This document shows, piece after piece, positions 1 to 7,478 of a stretch of DNA of 64,000 bases. The notes under the pieces were generated by a model. It saw nothing but the letters and a program-made list of their open reading frames with translations. It did not search any database and was not told where the DNA came from. Both the position numbers and the translations under genes were made by a program. The DNA comes from Gemmatimonadota bacterium (GTDB taxonomy: Bacteria; Gemmatimonadota; Gemmatimonadetes; Longimicrobiales; Gaopeijiaceae). The number at the start of each line of letters is the position of its first letter. Position 1 is the stretch's first letter. The stretch spans positions 124,001-188,000 of the forward strand of contig JAPPGF010000008.1 in NCBI GenBank assembly GCA_028875075.1, read 5' to 3'.

Positions 1-12
1 TCGGAAAGCAAC

Positions 13-1002
13 GTGTCTAGCACCCTCGTCACCCGACAATTCTGGATCCATTGCCCCGGTCGCGGAGAGATCGTCACGGCCGAATTGTTACCGCCGGGCG
101 AGGACGACGTGCTCGTCCGGACGCTCTACACGGGGATCAGCCGCGGAACCGAATCCCTCGTGTTCAAGGGCGAGGTCCCGACTTCCCAGCACGGGCCCAT
201 GCGCGCCCCCTTCCAGGAAGGGGAGTTCCCCGGACCGGTAAAATATGGCTACAGCAGCGTGGGGGAGGTACTCCAGGCTCCTGAGCGACTGAGTACACTG
301 ATTGGTCGCCCGGTCTATTGCCTCTATCCCCACCAAGATCTCTACGCGGTACCGGCCATTGCTGTCACTCCTGTGCCTGAGACGGTGCCGCCCGAACGGG
401 CCGTGCTTGCCGCCAACTTGGAAACCGCCGTGACAGCAGTATGGGACAGCACGCCGTCTGTGGGCGACCGGATCGTCGTTATCGGCGCCGGTGTCGTCGG
501 GCTCCTAGTCGCTTGGCTGTGCCGGCAGTTCGCCGGAGTGCAGGTGCGTGTGGTCGATCCTGACCCCTCGCGTGACGCCCCGGCGCGCGAGCTCGGGCTC
601 GATCTTCTCGCGCAACCGCCTGCCGAGGGAAACGCTGACCTCGTTGTGCATGCGAGCGGGACCGTCGAAGGGCTGGCTGCCGCGCTCGCCGCTGCGGGGG
701 AAGAGGCCACCGTGCTGGAGTTGAGCTGGTACGGGAGCCGCGCTGTTGCGCTGCCGCTGGGCGAGAACTTCCATTCTCGCCGACTCACCCTCCGGAGCAG
801 CCAAGTGGGACGGATCCCGCCGGAACGTGCGCCTCGCTGGACACGGGAGCGGCGACTCGCGCTCGTGCTGCGCTTGCTCCGGGAGCCTCGGCTGGATGCT
901 TTGATAAGCGGGGAGAGCATGTTCGACGATCTGCCCGAGCGGATGGCAGAGCTCGCACAGGACGGCCGCGGAGTGCTGTGCCACCGCATCCGTTATCCGT
1001 GA
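13..1002 (+). CDS. MDR-family (zinc-type alcohol dehydrogenase-like) oxidoreductase, probably zinc-free
   Basis: A 329-residue medium-chain dehydrogenase/reductase. The N-terminal GroES-like part has the segment GISRGTE (about residues 41-47), and the Rossmann part has [16 protein letters not shown] (about 155-170) for NAD(P)H. Where zinc-dependent relatives carry a catalytic Cys just before GIS, this protein has Thr40, and the later GHE motif reads as [10 protein letters not shown] therefore infer a metal-free reductase. It is the first of five plus-strand genes, and the PTPS-like gene follows after 25 bp. The GTG at 13 is a possible start, but the frame stays open to the window edge, so the true start could lie upstream. 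The substrate cannot be told from sequence; the neighbours point to a pyrimidine or pterin intermediate. Confidence 0.8.
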   Translation: MSSTLVTRQFWIHCPGRGEIVTAELLPPGEDDVLVRTLYTGISRGTESLVFKGEVPTSQHGPMRAPFQEGEFPGPVKYGYSSVGEVLQAPERLSTLIGRPVYCLYPHQDLYAVPAIAVTPVPETVPPERAVLAANLETAVTAVWDSTPSVGDRIVVIGAGVVGLLVAWLCRQFAGVQVRVVDPDPSRDAPARELGLDLLAQPPAEGNADLVVHASGTVEGLAAALAAAGEEATVLELSWYGSRAVALPLGENFHSRRLTLRSSQVGRIPPERAPRWTRERRLALVLRLLREPRLDALISGESMFDDLPERMAELAQDGRGVLCHRIRYP

Positions 1003-1027
1003 CCGCGGCCTCGGACGGAGCCGCATC

Positions 1028-1426
1028 TTGTACAGCCTGAACGTTCGTGACCACTTCATGATCGCACACAGCTTTGATGGCGACACATTCGGCCCGGCTC
1101 AGGCCCTGCACGGAGCCACCTATGTCGTGGACGCCACGTTCCGGCGCGTTGAGCTAGACGCAGACGGACTAGTCGTCGACATTGGCCGTGCAAGCTCGGC
1201 GCTGCAGACCGTGCTTGCGGGGCTGAACTACAAGAATCTGGACGAGCATCCGGCGTTCGCGGGTAGAAACACCACGACTGAATTCTTGGCCCGGGCAATC
1301 CACGAGCGCCTCGCACGGGCTATTCGAGTGGGCGAACTGGGCGAGGGCGCGCTGGGCCTGGAATCGCTCGTGGTCACGCTACACGAGTCGCATGTCGCGT
1401 GGGGGTCCTACGAGGGACCGGTGTGA
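1028..1426 (+). CDS. PTPS/QueD-fold protein with degenerate active site
   Basis: A 132-residue T-fold protein of the 6-pyruvoyl-tetrahydropterin synthase family. The fold landmarks align: FMIAHSF near residue 12, LHGATY near 30, LNYKNLDE near 65 and LHES near 120. The second zinc His of HGH is Ala, no nucleophilic Cys precedes that motif, and the catalytic DH of LDHxNLN is NY. The pterin-anchoring Glu in LHES is kept. It is therefore unlikely to perform the classical PTPS or QueD reaction, although it may still bind a pterin-like ligand. The two other family members in this window keep the full sites. The start is TTG at 1028, behind a GGACGGAG ribosome binding site. It lies between the MDR dehydrogenase and the glycosyltransferase. 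Confidence 0.8.
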   Translation: MYSLNVRDHFMIAHSFDGDTFGPAQALHGATYVVDATFRRVELDADGLVVDIGRASSALQTVLAGLNYKNLDEHPAFAGRNTTTEFLARAIHERLARAIRVGELGEGALGLESLVVTLHESHVAWGSYEGPV

Positions 1427-1472
1427 CCGGCGTCAACGTGGACACACAGGTCGACGGAGCACAGGCGCGTTC

Positions 1473-2543
1473 GTGACCGTGGGCCGGCTCCACTTACTTG
1501 TGCCCGGGCCTCTCGATCAATACACCGGCGGCTACGTCTATGACTCGCGCATGGCAGCTGGTCTGCGGCAATTCGGGTGGACGGTCGACGTCCACTCGCT
1601 CGAAGGGGAGTTCCCGGAGGGAGACCAGCGCGCAGAGGCGAGCCTCGCGGAGACGCTAGCGCTCCTGCCCGACGGGGCGCGTGTCCTGATCGACGGTCTC
1701 GGCATGGGCGCGCTCCCAGGTACGGTGGCACGGCATGCTGGACGGCTGAAGATCCTCGGGCTCGTGCACCATCCTCTGGCCGACGAAACCGGCATCGAAG
1801 AGAAGAAACGCGCCAAGCTTGAGGCGCTGGAGCGTGAAGCGCTCGCTGTGTGTACCGGTGTGATCGCCACCAGTCGCTTCACATGTGAACGCCTAGTCGC
1901 GTACGGGCTGCCCCGGGCACGGCTTCGGGCGGTGCCCCCGGGGACTGACCCCGCGCGTCTGGTGGCCGGACCCGAACCTGGGCAACCTCCGAGGCTCGTC
2001 TGCGTCGCCGCCCTGATCCCGCGCAAGGGTCATGACGTGCTGTTGCGTGCACTGCAACGCATTCGCGCAGTGCCTTGGACCTGCACTTGCCCGGGCAGCC
2101 TTGACCGTGCACCCGACCACTCGCGCGCAGTGCTTGCACAAGCCAAGGCCGCTGGTCTTGAGGGTCGGATCGAGTTCTCCGGCGAGTGCGGTGTCCGGAC
2201 GCTCGACGACATCTACCACGGTGCGTCAATCTTCGTGCTTCCCTCGTGGTACGAGGGTTACGGGATGGTGTTCGCGGAAGCACTCGTGCGCGGCTTGCCG
2301 GTAGTCGGCACAACGGGGGGTGCGATACCCCAAACGGTTCCCGGGTCGGCTGGGTTTCTGGTCCCGCCCGGCGACGACGTAGCGCTGGCGGATGCGCTGG
2401 CGAGCCTTCTCGCCGGCTCGGCCGGCGCCGCGCGGCGAGCACGGTTGGCCACTGCGGCCCGCAAGTACGCTCTCAAGTTGCCAAGATGGGACCACAGCGT
2501 GGGATTGCTCGCGCGCTCTCTCCTTGAGCTGGCCCCGGACTAG
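1473..2543 (+). CDS. Glycosyltransferase family 4
   Basis: A GT-B retaining glycosyltransferase of about 356 residues. The N-terminal acceptor domain starts GRLHLLVPGPLDQYTGGYVY. The C-terminal donor domain has VAALIPRKGHDVLL, then SWYEGYGMVFAEALVRG, which contains the EX7E signature, followed by GLPVVGTTGGAIPQTV. It should transfer a sugar from a nucleotide-sugar donor at the cytoplasmic face. I start it at GTG 1473, with GTG 1479 equally possible; the longer upstream frame overlaps the PTPS gene and is Arg-rich noise. The methyltransferase follows after 7 bp, so the two are probably co-translated. Acceptor and sugar are unknown. In this context the acceptor may be the pyrimidine/pterin product or a lipid carrier. 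Confidence 0.85.
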   Translation: MTVGRLHLLVPGPLDQYTGGYVYDSRMAAGLRQFGWTVDVHSLEGEFPEGDQRAEASLAETLALLPDGARVLIDGLGMGALPGTVARHAGRLKILGLVHHPLADETGIEEKKRAKLEALEREALAVCTGVIATSRFTCERLVAYGLPRARLRAVPPGTDPARLVAGPEPGQPPRLVCVAALIPRKGHDVLLRALQRIRAVPWTCTCPGSLDRAPDHSRAVLAQAKAAGLEGRIEFSGECGVRTLDDIYHGASIFVLPSWYEGYGMVFAEALVRGLPVVGTTGGAIPQTVPGSAGFLVPPGDDVALADALASLLAGSAGAARRARLATAARKYALKLPRWDHSVGLLARSLLELAPD

Positions 2544-2550
2544 CGGGGCT

Positions 2551-3426
2551 GTGGGGGAGCGCTTCACGATTGACTGGCTGGCGCTGCGTGAGCCGGTCGA
2601 TCACCGCTCGCGAGCAGCGGACTTGCTGGCGCCGCTCGGCAGTTGGTGGCGCGCTCGCCGCGCGAGTCGGGTCGTGGACCTAGGCAGTGGCGCGGGCTCG
2701 AACTTGCGCTACCTCGCGCCTTATCTCGGCGGCGGGCAGCATTGGCGGCTTGTCGACCGCGACGCCCGGCTGCTTGAGCGGGCCGTGGACCTCGGGACTG
2801 GCGGCCTTGCCGACCGCGTCCGCATCGAAGCGGTGCAGGGAGAACTCATCCGTGAGGGCTTGGAGGAAGCGTCCCGTGCGGACTTGGTGACTGCGTCCGC
2901 TTTGCTCGACCTTGTTTCGAGGACATGGATCGAACGGCTGGTAAAGACGTGTGTTGACGCTCGTGCTGCGGTGCTGTTCGCGCTCACGTGGGATGGGGTG
3001 ATCCAATGGCAAAGCCTGGGTGGAAGTACTCGGGATCGCAAAGTCGCGCGTCCGCCGCTGGCTGCCGACGCGCGCGACGACGAGTTCGTCTGGGACGCCG
3101 TGCGGGAGCACCAGCGTCGCGACAAGGGACTCGGTCCGTCTCTCGGGCCGGCCGCCGGTCGAACCGCGGAGCAAGCATTCGCCACAGCAGGCTACCGTAC
3201 GGAGCTCACCGGGAGCCCTTGGGTAGTAGGTCCGTCACCGACCTTCGAAGAGCGATCACTGGCCCTGGCTCTGATCAAAGGGTGGGAGCGCGCGGCGGTG
3301 GAGCAGCACCCTGCCGAAGCGCGCCGTGTGCGCGCTTGGCGGACCAGAAAGAGCCGAGCGGCGCGGACTGAGCGGTTCCGTCTTGTCATCGGACATGTAG
3401 ATCTACTCGCGCTTCCACCACCGTGA
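2551..3426 (+). CDS. Class I SAM-dependent methyltransferase-like protein
   Basis: About 291 residues from GTG 2551, just after the glycosyltransferase stop. SAM-binding motif I is VVDLGSGAGSNLRYLAP, and the acidic end of beta-2 is RLVDRDARLLERA. A later segment, DLVTASALLDLVS, fits motif IV, and a third conserved region follows at ALTWDG. The longer upstream frame would run inside the glycosyltransferase gene and is rejected. The stop overlaps the GTG start of the flippase-like gene by 4 bp (GTGA), a sign of translational coupling. No family-specific motif identifies the substrate. Confidence 0.8.
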   Translation: MGERFTIDWLALREPVDHRSRAADLLAPLGSWWRARRASRVVDLGSGAGSNLRYLAPYLGGGQHWRLVDRDARLLERAVDLGTGGLADRVRIEAVQGELIREGLEEASRADLVTASALLDLVSRTWIERLVKTCVDARAAVLFALTWDGVIQWQSLGGSTRDRKVARPPLAADARDDEFVWDAVREHQRRDKGLGPSLGPAAGRTAEQAFATAGYRTELTGSPWVVGPSPTFEERSLALALIKGWERAAVEQHPAEARRVRAWRTRKSRAARTERFRLVIGHVDLLALPPP

Positions 3427-4415
3427 GTCGCGGTCTTCTATCAGGCGCTCCAGGGCGCGTGCTGCTGCGGTTCATGGTGAGCGTGCTGCTGCTCGTGGGA
3501 CTCGCGTGGCTGCTTGATATGGACGTTCTCGTGCGCCGACTGACCGATCTGTCCTTCTGGTGGATCCTTGTTGGCCTCGCGATTTCCTTTCCGCAGATGG
3601 CACTGCTTGCGCTGCGCTGGCGCATCACCGCGGCCCGACTCGGGCTTGAGCTGACGTTCGCGACTGCACTACGCGAGTATTACCTAGCCACGTTCTTGAA
3701 CCAGCTCCTTCCCGGAGGTGTCACGGGCGACGTGTCACGCGCCTGGCGGCATGGCCGGGGGACGCGACGGGAGCGAGCCGCCGAACGCCATGGCTTCGGC
3801 AATGCGGTGCGTGCCGTCGTCCTCGAGCGCACCTCGGGGCAGGTCGTTATGGCTGTTGTAGCGGCCGTGGCGCTGGTCAGCCTTCCGGTTGCGCCGGCAG
3901 CACGCGGCCTGACGTTGGTGTTCGCCGTCGCAACCATCGTGCTCCCGGTGATCGCGGTGGTCGCTCTACGGCGCGCGCGCACAACCCCTTCACTCTGGCA
4001 TGATCTTCATGCCGCCCTCCTTGCCCGCGATGTTATCGGGGTCCAACTGGCTACATCCGCGCTCACCCTGGCGACCTACATCGCGATGTACGTGGTGGCC
4101 GCACGCGCTGTCGGTCTCACCACACCATTGGGGACGCTGTTGCCTCTCATCCCTCCCGTCTTGCTCAGCATGCTCGTTCCCGTGACCATCGCAGGTTGGG
4201 GAGTCCGCGAGGCGGTGGCGGCGGGCATCTGGAGTATAGTCGGACTCACCGCGGAGGACGGCGTGGCGGCCTCAGCAGCGTACGGGCTGCTCGTGTTTAT
4301 CTCGACGCTTCCGGGAGTGCTCGTCCCGTTCAGCCCAAGTCTAGGTCGAAGAGAAGGTCCTCTCCGAGATGGAAATGGCGACAGCGAGGGCGTAGCGCGG
4401 CATCCAGCGTCGTAA
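3423..4415 (+). CDS. Flippase-like membrane protein (LPG-synthase TM domain / UPF0104 family)
   Basis: A 330-residue polytopic inner-membrane protein with about seven hydrophobic segments. The family motifs are ALRWRITAARLG after TM2, and YLATFLNQLLPGGVTGDVSRAWR (about residues 88-110), the loop with the conserved N and P-G-G-V-x-G-D. The lysyl-phosphatidylglycerol synthase TM family includes candidate lipid flippases next to glycosyltransferases, so transport of a glycosylated lipid or product is a reasonable inference. The GTG start at 3423 overlaps the methyltransferase stop. The last 86 bp overlap the 3' end of the opposite-strand RibD-like gene, so the hydrophilic C-terminal tail is encoded antisense to it. 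Confidence 0.8.
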   Translation: MSRGLLSGAPGRVLLRFMVSVLLLVGLAWLLDMDVLVRRLTDLSFWWILVGLAISFPQMALLALRWRITAARLGLELTFATALREYYLATFLNQLLPGGVTGDVSRAWRHGRGTRRERAAERHGFGNAVRAVVLERTSGQVVMAVVAAVALVSLPVAPAARGLTLVFAVATIVLPVIAVVALRRARTTPSLWHDLHAALLARDVIGVQLATSALTLATYIAMYVVAARAVGLTTPLGTLLPLIPPVLLSMLVPVTIAGWGVREAVAAGIWSIVGLTAEDGVAASAAYGLLVFISTLPGVLVPFSPSLGRREGPLRDGNGDSEGVARHPAS

Positions 4416-5208
4416 CCGGGGGAAGTGTGAGAGCGGGCCGCCCCGAGCCGATCAGTAGAGGCGCTACGCTGATGTGGAGGCGGTCGAGTGCGCCTGCTTC
4501 CAGAAAGCGGGATACCGTAATACCTCCGCCTTCAACCAGAATCCACCGAAGCCCGCGAGCGCGGAGCGCTCCCAGTACTGCTCGTGGTTCGAATCCGGCG
4601 GTGCCGACCGGCAGCTTGAGCACCTCAGGCCTCGAACCGTGCGGGAGGAGATCCCCGGTCTTGCCCACGTCGGAGGACCGGGCTTCGTGCGCGCGGCACA
4701 CCCAGAGTGTACGCACCGCACCATCAGTGAAGACCCTACGGTCGGGCTCGAGCTTAGCGTCCGGATCAAGCACGACACGAACCGGGTTGTCACCGTCGGT
4801 TACGCGAACGGTCAGCCGCGGGTCGTCAACCACGACGGTACCAGCACCCACAATCACGGCGTCCGCCAGAGCGCGAAGCCGGTGGAGCCGCACGATATCA
4901 GTCGGGCCGGTTACGTAATGCGACCGGCCGCCCTCCGTGGCGATTCGTCCATCGAGGCTCTGGCCGAGTTGGCCGATCACCAAGTCTGGCGTGAGTGCTA
5001 TCGGCAAGTACAAATCGAGTAACTTGCGCGCTTCGTCGTCGGGCGGGGCCGACACGCGCCACTCCCATTCCCGCTTGCCCGCTGCGGCTTCGATCCAGGC
5101 TTCGGGCCGAGTAGGAATGGCTACACTCACCGTTCCGCTCGCCTTCGGCGCTGCCCTGCGGACGGCCCTCACGAGGGCCCATGCGGTGGTCTCGTCCAGT
5201 CGCTTCAA
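4330..5208 (-). CDS. RibD C-terminal-type (pyrimidine reductase / DHFR-like) protein without deaminase domain
   Basis: 292 residues. From about residue 75 it has the RibD reductase signatures: GQSLDGRIA, YVTGPTD, DAVIVGAGTVVVDDPRLTVR, and ILVEGGGITVSRFLEAGALD near 215. The first 60-70 residues do not look like the RibD cytidine-deaminase domain, since there is no HAE or PCxxxG zinc motif. It should thus be a stand-alone NADPH reductase of a ribosylamino-pyrimidine, as in fungal Rib7 or archaeal enzymes that reduce before deamination. The start appears to be TTG at 5208, 39 bp after the creatininase gene. It is the last gene of the minus-strand run and converges with the flippase-like gene. 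Confidence 0.85.
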   Translation of the reverse strand: MKRLDETTAWALVRAVRRAAPKASGTVSVAIPTRPEAWIEAAAGKREWEWRVSAPPDDEARKLLDLYLPIALTPDLVIGQLGQSLDGRIATEGGRSHYVTGPTDIVRLHRLRALADAVIVGAGTVVVDDPRLTVRVTDGDNPVRVVLDPDAKLEPDRRVFTDGAVRTLWVCRAHEARSSDVGKTGDLLPHGSRPEVLKLPVGTAGFEPRAVLGALRARGLRWILVEGGGITVSRFLEAGALDRLHISVAPLLIGSGRPALTLPPVTTLDAALRPRCRHFHLGEDLLFDLDLG

Positions 5209-5247
5209 CCGTCAATCCGCGTGTCGAGTCCCCTGGCGATCCACGTG

Positions 5248-6066
5248 TCAGGTCAGGCGATCGAGTGGGAATTGCTTCGTGTCCGAGATCACCTCGGCGA
5301 GCACAGTTCCATAGTGCGTCACGAGCTTCGCACCGAGCTCGGCGTCAGCGATGAGCGCGTTGCCGGTGACCCCCGATGGATTGAGATCGCCCGCCAGCCA
5401 CGCGAACGGAGCCGTTCCCTCGGGAGACACGTGCGACAGAGCATCCTGGAGCTCCTGGCCCAGCGAGTGAGAGTCCTCCAGCTTGTGCTGCCGGACGCGC
5501 TCCGGGTGCAGGTGCAGCATCATGGCAGTCTCGACCAGACCTCCGTGCAACCCGTGCTGCCATTCCGTCTCAGGGATGTCGACGTCAGCCGGACGCGGGA
5601 ACCGAAACCAGCTTGCCTCCACGACCAGCATGTCACGCGAGTCGCGGAGGCGGAGCGCAGCTTCCGTCAATAGGCGCCGATTACCTCCATGGCTGTTGCA
5701 GAGGATCAACCGTCGCACGCCTGCGGTGGCGATCGCTTCGCCGACCTGCTCGATGAAGGAAGCAATCAGATCGGGCTCAACGGACAGCGTACCCGTGAAG
5801 CGTGCGTGCTCGCGACTCGCCCCGAGCGGTTGAGGCGGAAGCACCCACGCGGGAACGCTCGGCGGCAGTTGCCGGAACGCTTCTCCCACAAGCCCCACGG
5901 CGATGTCCAGGTCTGTTGAGAGCGGCAGATGCGCCCCGTGCTGCTCGGTCGCCGCGAGCGGTAAGATCACGACGGGGTCGCGCCCGACGATCTCGTCCGC
6001 GTCCACGGTCGTGAGCGAATGCCACCAACGGATCGTGGGCGCGATCGGGCGATTCCGATCAGTCAC
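5248..6066 (-). CDS. Creatininase-family amidohydrolase (possible formamide hydrolase)
   Basis: About 272 residues from GTG 6066, which overlaps the FkbM stop by 8 bp. Metal-binding motifs of the family are intact: ILPLAATEQHGAHLPLSTDLDIA with Glu, His and Asp ligands, LCNSHGGNRRLL, and HGGLVETAMMLHLHPE with the catalytic-region Glu. Characterised relatives hydrolyse cyclic amides or formamides: creatininase, the archaeal ArfB deformylase of the riboflavin/F420 route, and MftE of mycofactocin. With RibA and a RibD reductase in the same locus, an ArfB-like hydrolysis of a formamidopyrimidine is the best guess, but this is inference. A longer upstream frame to 6150 lies inside the FkbM gene. 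Confidence 0.85.
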   Translation of the reverse strand: MTDRNRPIAPTIRWWHSLTTVDADEIVGRDPVVILPLAATEQHGAHLPLSTDLDIAVGLVGEAFRQLPPSVPAWVLPPQPLGASREHARFTGTLSVEPDLIASFIEQVGEAIATAGVRRLILCNSHGGNRRLLTEAALRLRDSRDMLVVEASWFRFPRPADVDIPETEWQHGLHGGLVETAMMLHLHPERVRQHKLEDSHSLGQELQDALSHVSPEGTAPFAWLAGDLNPSGVTGNALIADAELGAKLVTHYGTVLAEVISDTKQFPLDRLT

Positions 6067-6835
6067 GGTGGGCCTCCCCGGCAGGTTTGACGAGCCGCGC
6101 GTAGACATCTCCGGAGCGTGCGCTGTCGGCTTCCTCCCCGAGCCAGTCAATCATCTTGTCTGGTCCCAGCCACTGCTCAAATACGAAACACCGCCCTTCG
6201 CCGACAACGGCGTTGAACTCATAGCGGCCGAGGGCCTTGAGCCGTTGTACACTCTCGACCGCGATATCGAGCGCACCCCTGACGAACTCCAAGGAGAGCG
6301 CAGGAAGCGGCCGGCTTAGTCCACACAGCACCTGGGCCTCGAAGCCTTCTACATCAATCTTGCAGAATTGGGGCACTCCGTGTTCGTGAATCAGCACGTC
6401 CAGAGTCGTGACGTCCACCTCTACGTATTCCTGCCACCGAACGTTGCGAAAGCCCGGGTTGGCGAAGGGAAGCACGGTACGCCAGTGCTCGGCAAGCGAT
6501 GAGACCGTAGGCGTGCGGTGACTCACGGCCAAGCGCGCAGTGCCAGGCGCTTGGCCTACCGCTTCAGGTCGGATGACCACGTCCGGACGCGTGCCGACGA
6601 GGCGCGCGAGCCACCGTCGGATGTCCGGTTGCGGCTCGAGAGCCACCACGCGCGCGCCGAGGGCGCTAAACGCAACGCAACGGTCTCCCAGGTGCGCTCC
6701 CACGTCGAAGACCAAGTCGCCTGGATGGACCAGCGAGCCGTAGAGTTGGCGTAGCGCACGCTGCCGTCCGGGCCGCCAGTAGATCAGAAGCGACCGCAGG
6801 AGCCCGAGTGACAGCTCAACGTGAAGAGGAGTCAA
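6059..6835 (-). CDS. FkbM-family methyltransferase
   Basis: About 258 residues. SAM motif I is VFDVGAHLGDRCVAFSALGA, followed by VVALEPQPDIRRWL. The FkbM signature CKIDVEGFEAQVLCGL is near residue 180. Family members O-methylate sugars or polyketide hydroxyls, so this is a second tailoring methyltransferase in the locus. The start is uncertain. TTG 6835 removes a Pro/Arg-rich 22-residue stretch that overlaps the cytochrome gene, while ATG 6901 is the longest option. It overlaps both neighbours, sharing a few bases with the creatininase gene and about 20 with the cytochrome gene, which fits one transcript from 9214 to 4330. Confidence 0.85.
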   Translation of the reverse strand: MTPLHVELSLGLLRSLLIYWRPGRQRALRQLYGSLVHPGDLVFDVGAHLGDRCVAFSALGARVVALEPQPDIRRWLARLVGTRPDVVIRPEAVGQAPGTARLAVSHRTPTVSSLAEHWRTVLPFANPGFRNVRWQEYVEVDVTTLDVLIHEHGVPQFCKIDVEGFEAQVLCGLSRPLPALSLEFVRGALDIAVESVQRLKALGRYEFNAVVGEGRCFVFEQWLGPDKMIDWLGEEADSARSGDVYARLVKPAGEAHRD

Positions 6836-7478
6836 ACGTCGAGGGCGGGACCGCCCGCGGTTCCTCGGGCCCGGGGTCCATCGGCTGGGCCGGCCCGCCA
6901 CCTATGGGAGGCCACATTCGGCCCAGAACGCCGTCCTTGAGCACGAAGTGATGGCGTAGGACCTCGCCCACGTGGACGCCGACCAGGCTCACTAGAAGGA
7001 AGGCCGTGGCGCGGTGGACAAACGACGAGATTACTGCGAGACGCTCCATCCTGGGAATGAGCGGCGGTACACCGAGCGCGTCCAGCAGCTCGATCGGGAA
7101 ACCCAGTCCGATCACGTGGATGTAGCCGGTCACCACCATGAGGACCATCAACACGTAGAGGGATGCATGGGTCGCCTTCGCGATCCGGCGCTCAAGCTCC
7201 GGGATCGTGTTCGGTAACGGGGGCGATCGGTGCGTGACACGCCATGCCACGCGCGCGAAGATGACTGCAATCAGGATCGCTCCCAAGCCCTTGTGGAGAA
7301 TGTAGAGGGTGTCGATCGTACTCTGCTCCACTCCGGGGAGCGCCTGGAACTCCCCGACCTGAGCTGGGACAATCATGGCTACCCCGGCTGGTATCTGCGC
7401 AAGAAACAGCAGCACGACCAGCCAGTGGAAGAATCGGGTACCCCCGTCGTAACGGGCGCCGGGCGTGAACCGAGTCAT
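6816..7478 (-). CDS. Cytochrome b561/b562-type membrane protein
   Basis: 220 residues, four hydrophobic helices. The N-terminal YDGGTRFFHWLVVLLFLAQIP carries the first heme-ligand His region. Further conserved His residues follow in LYILHKGLG (about 70), THASLYVLM and SSFVHRATAFLLVSLVGVHVGEVLRHH (about 165-190). It is a diheme b-type cytochrome moving electrons between quinol and a periplasmic partner. The ATG at 7478 overlaps the sulfatase stop as ATGA. Its place inside an overlapping biosynthetic operon is unusual and suggests that it supplies or accepts electrons for a membrane-bound step. Confidence 0.85.
   Translation of the reverse strand: MTRFTPGARYDGGTRFFHWLVVLLFLAQIPAGVAMIVPAQVGEFQALPGVEQSTIDTLYILHKGLGAILIAVIFARVAWRVTHRSPPLPNTIPELERRIAKATHASLYVLMVLMVVTGYIHVIGLGFPIELLDALGVPPLIPRMERLAVISSFVHRATAFLLVSLVGVHVGEVLRHHFVLKDGVLGRMWPPIGGGPAQPMDPGPEEPRAVPPSTFDSSSR

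Noticed and set aside
4585-4600. GTGGTTCGAATCCGG resembles a tRNA T-arm
   Set aside because: It lies inside the well-supported RibD-like coding frame, and no acceptor stem or anticodon arm can be built around it.
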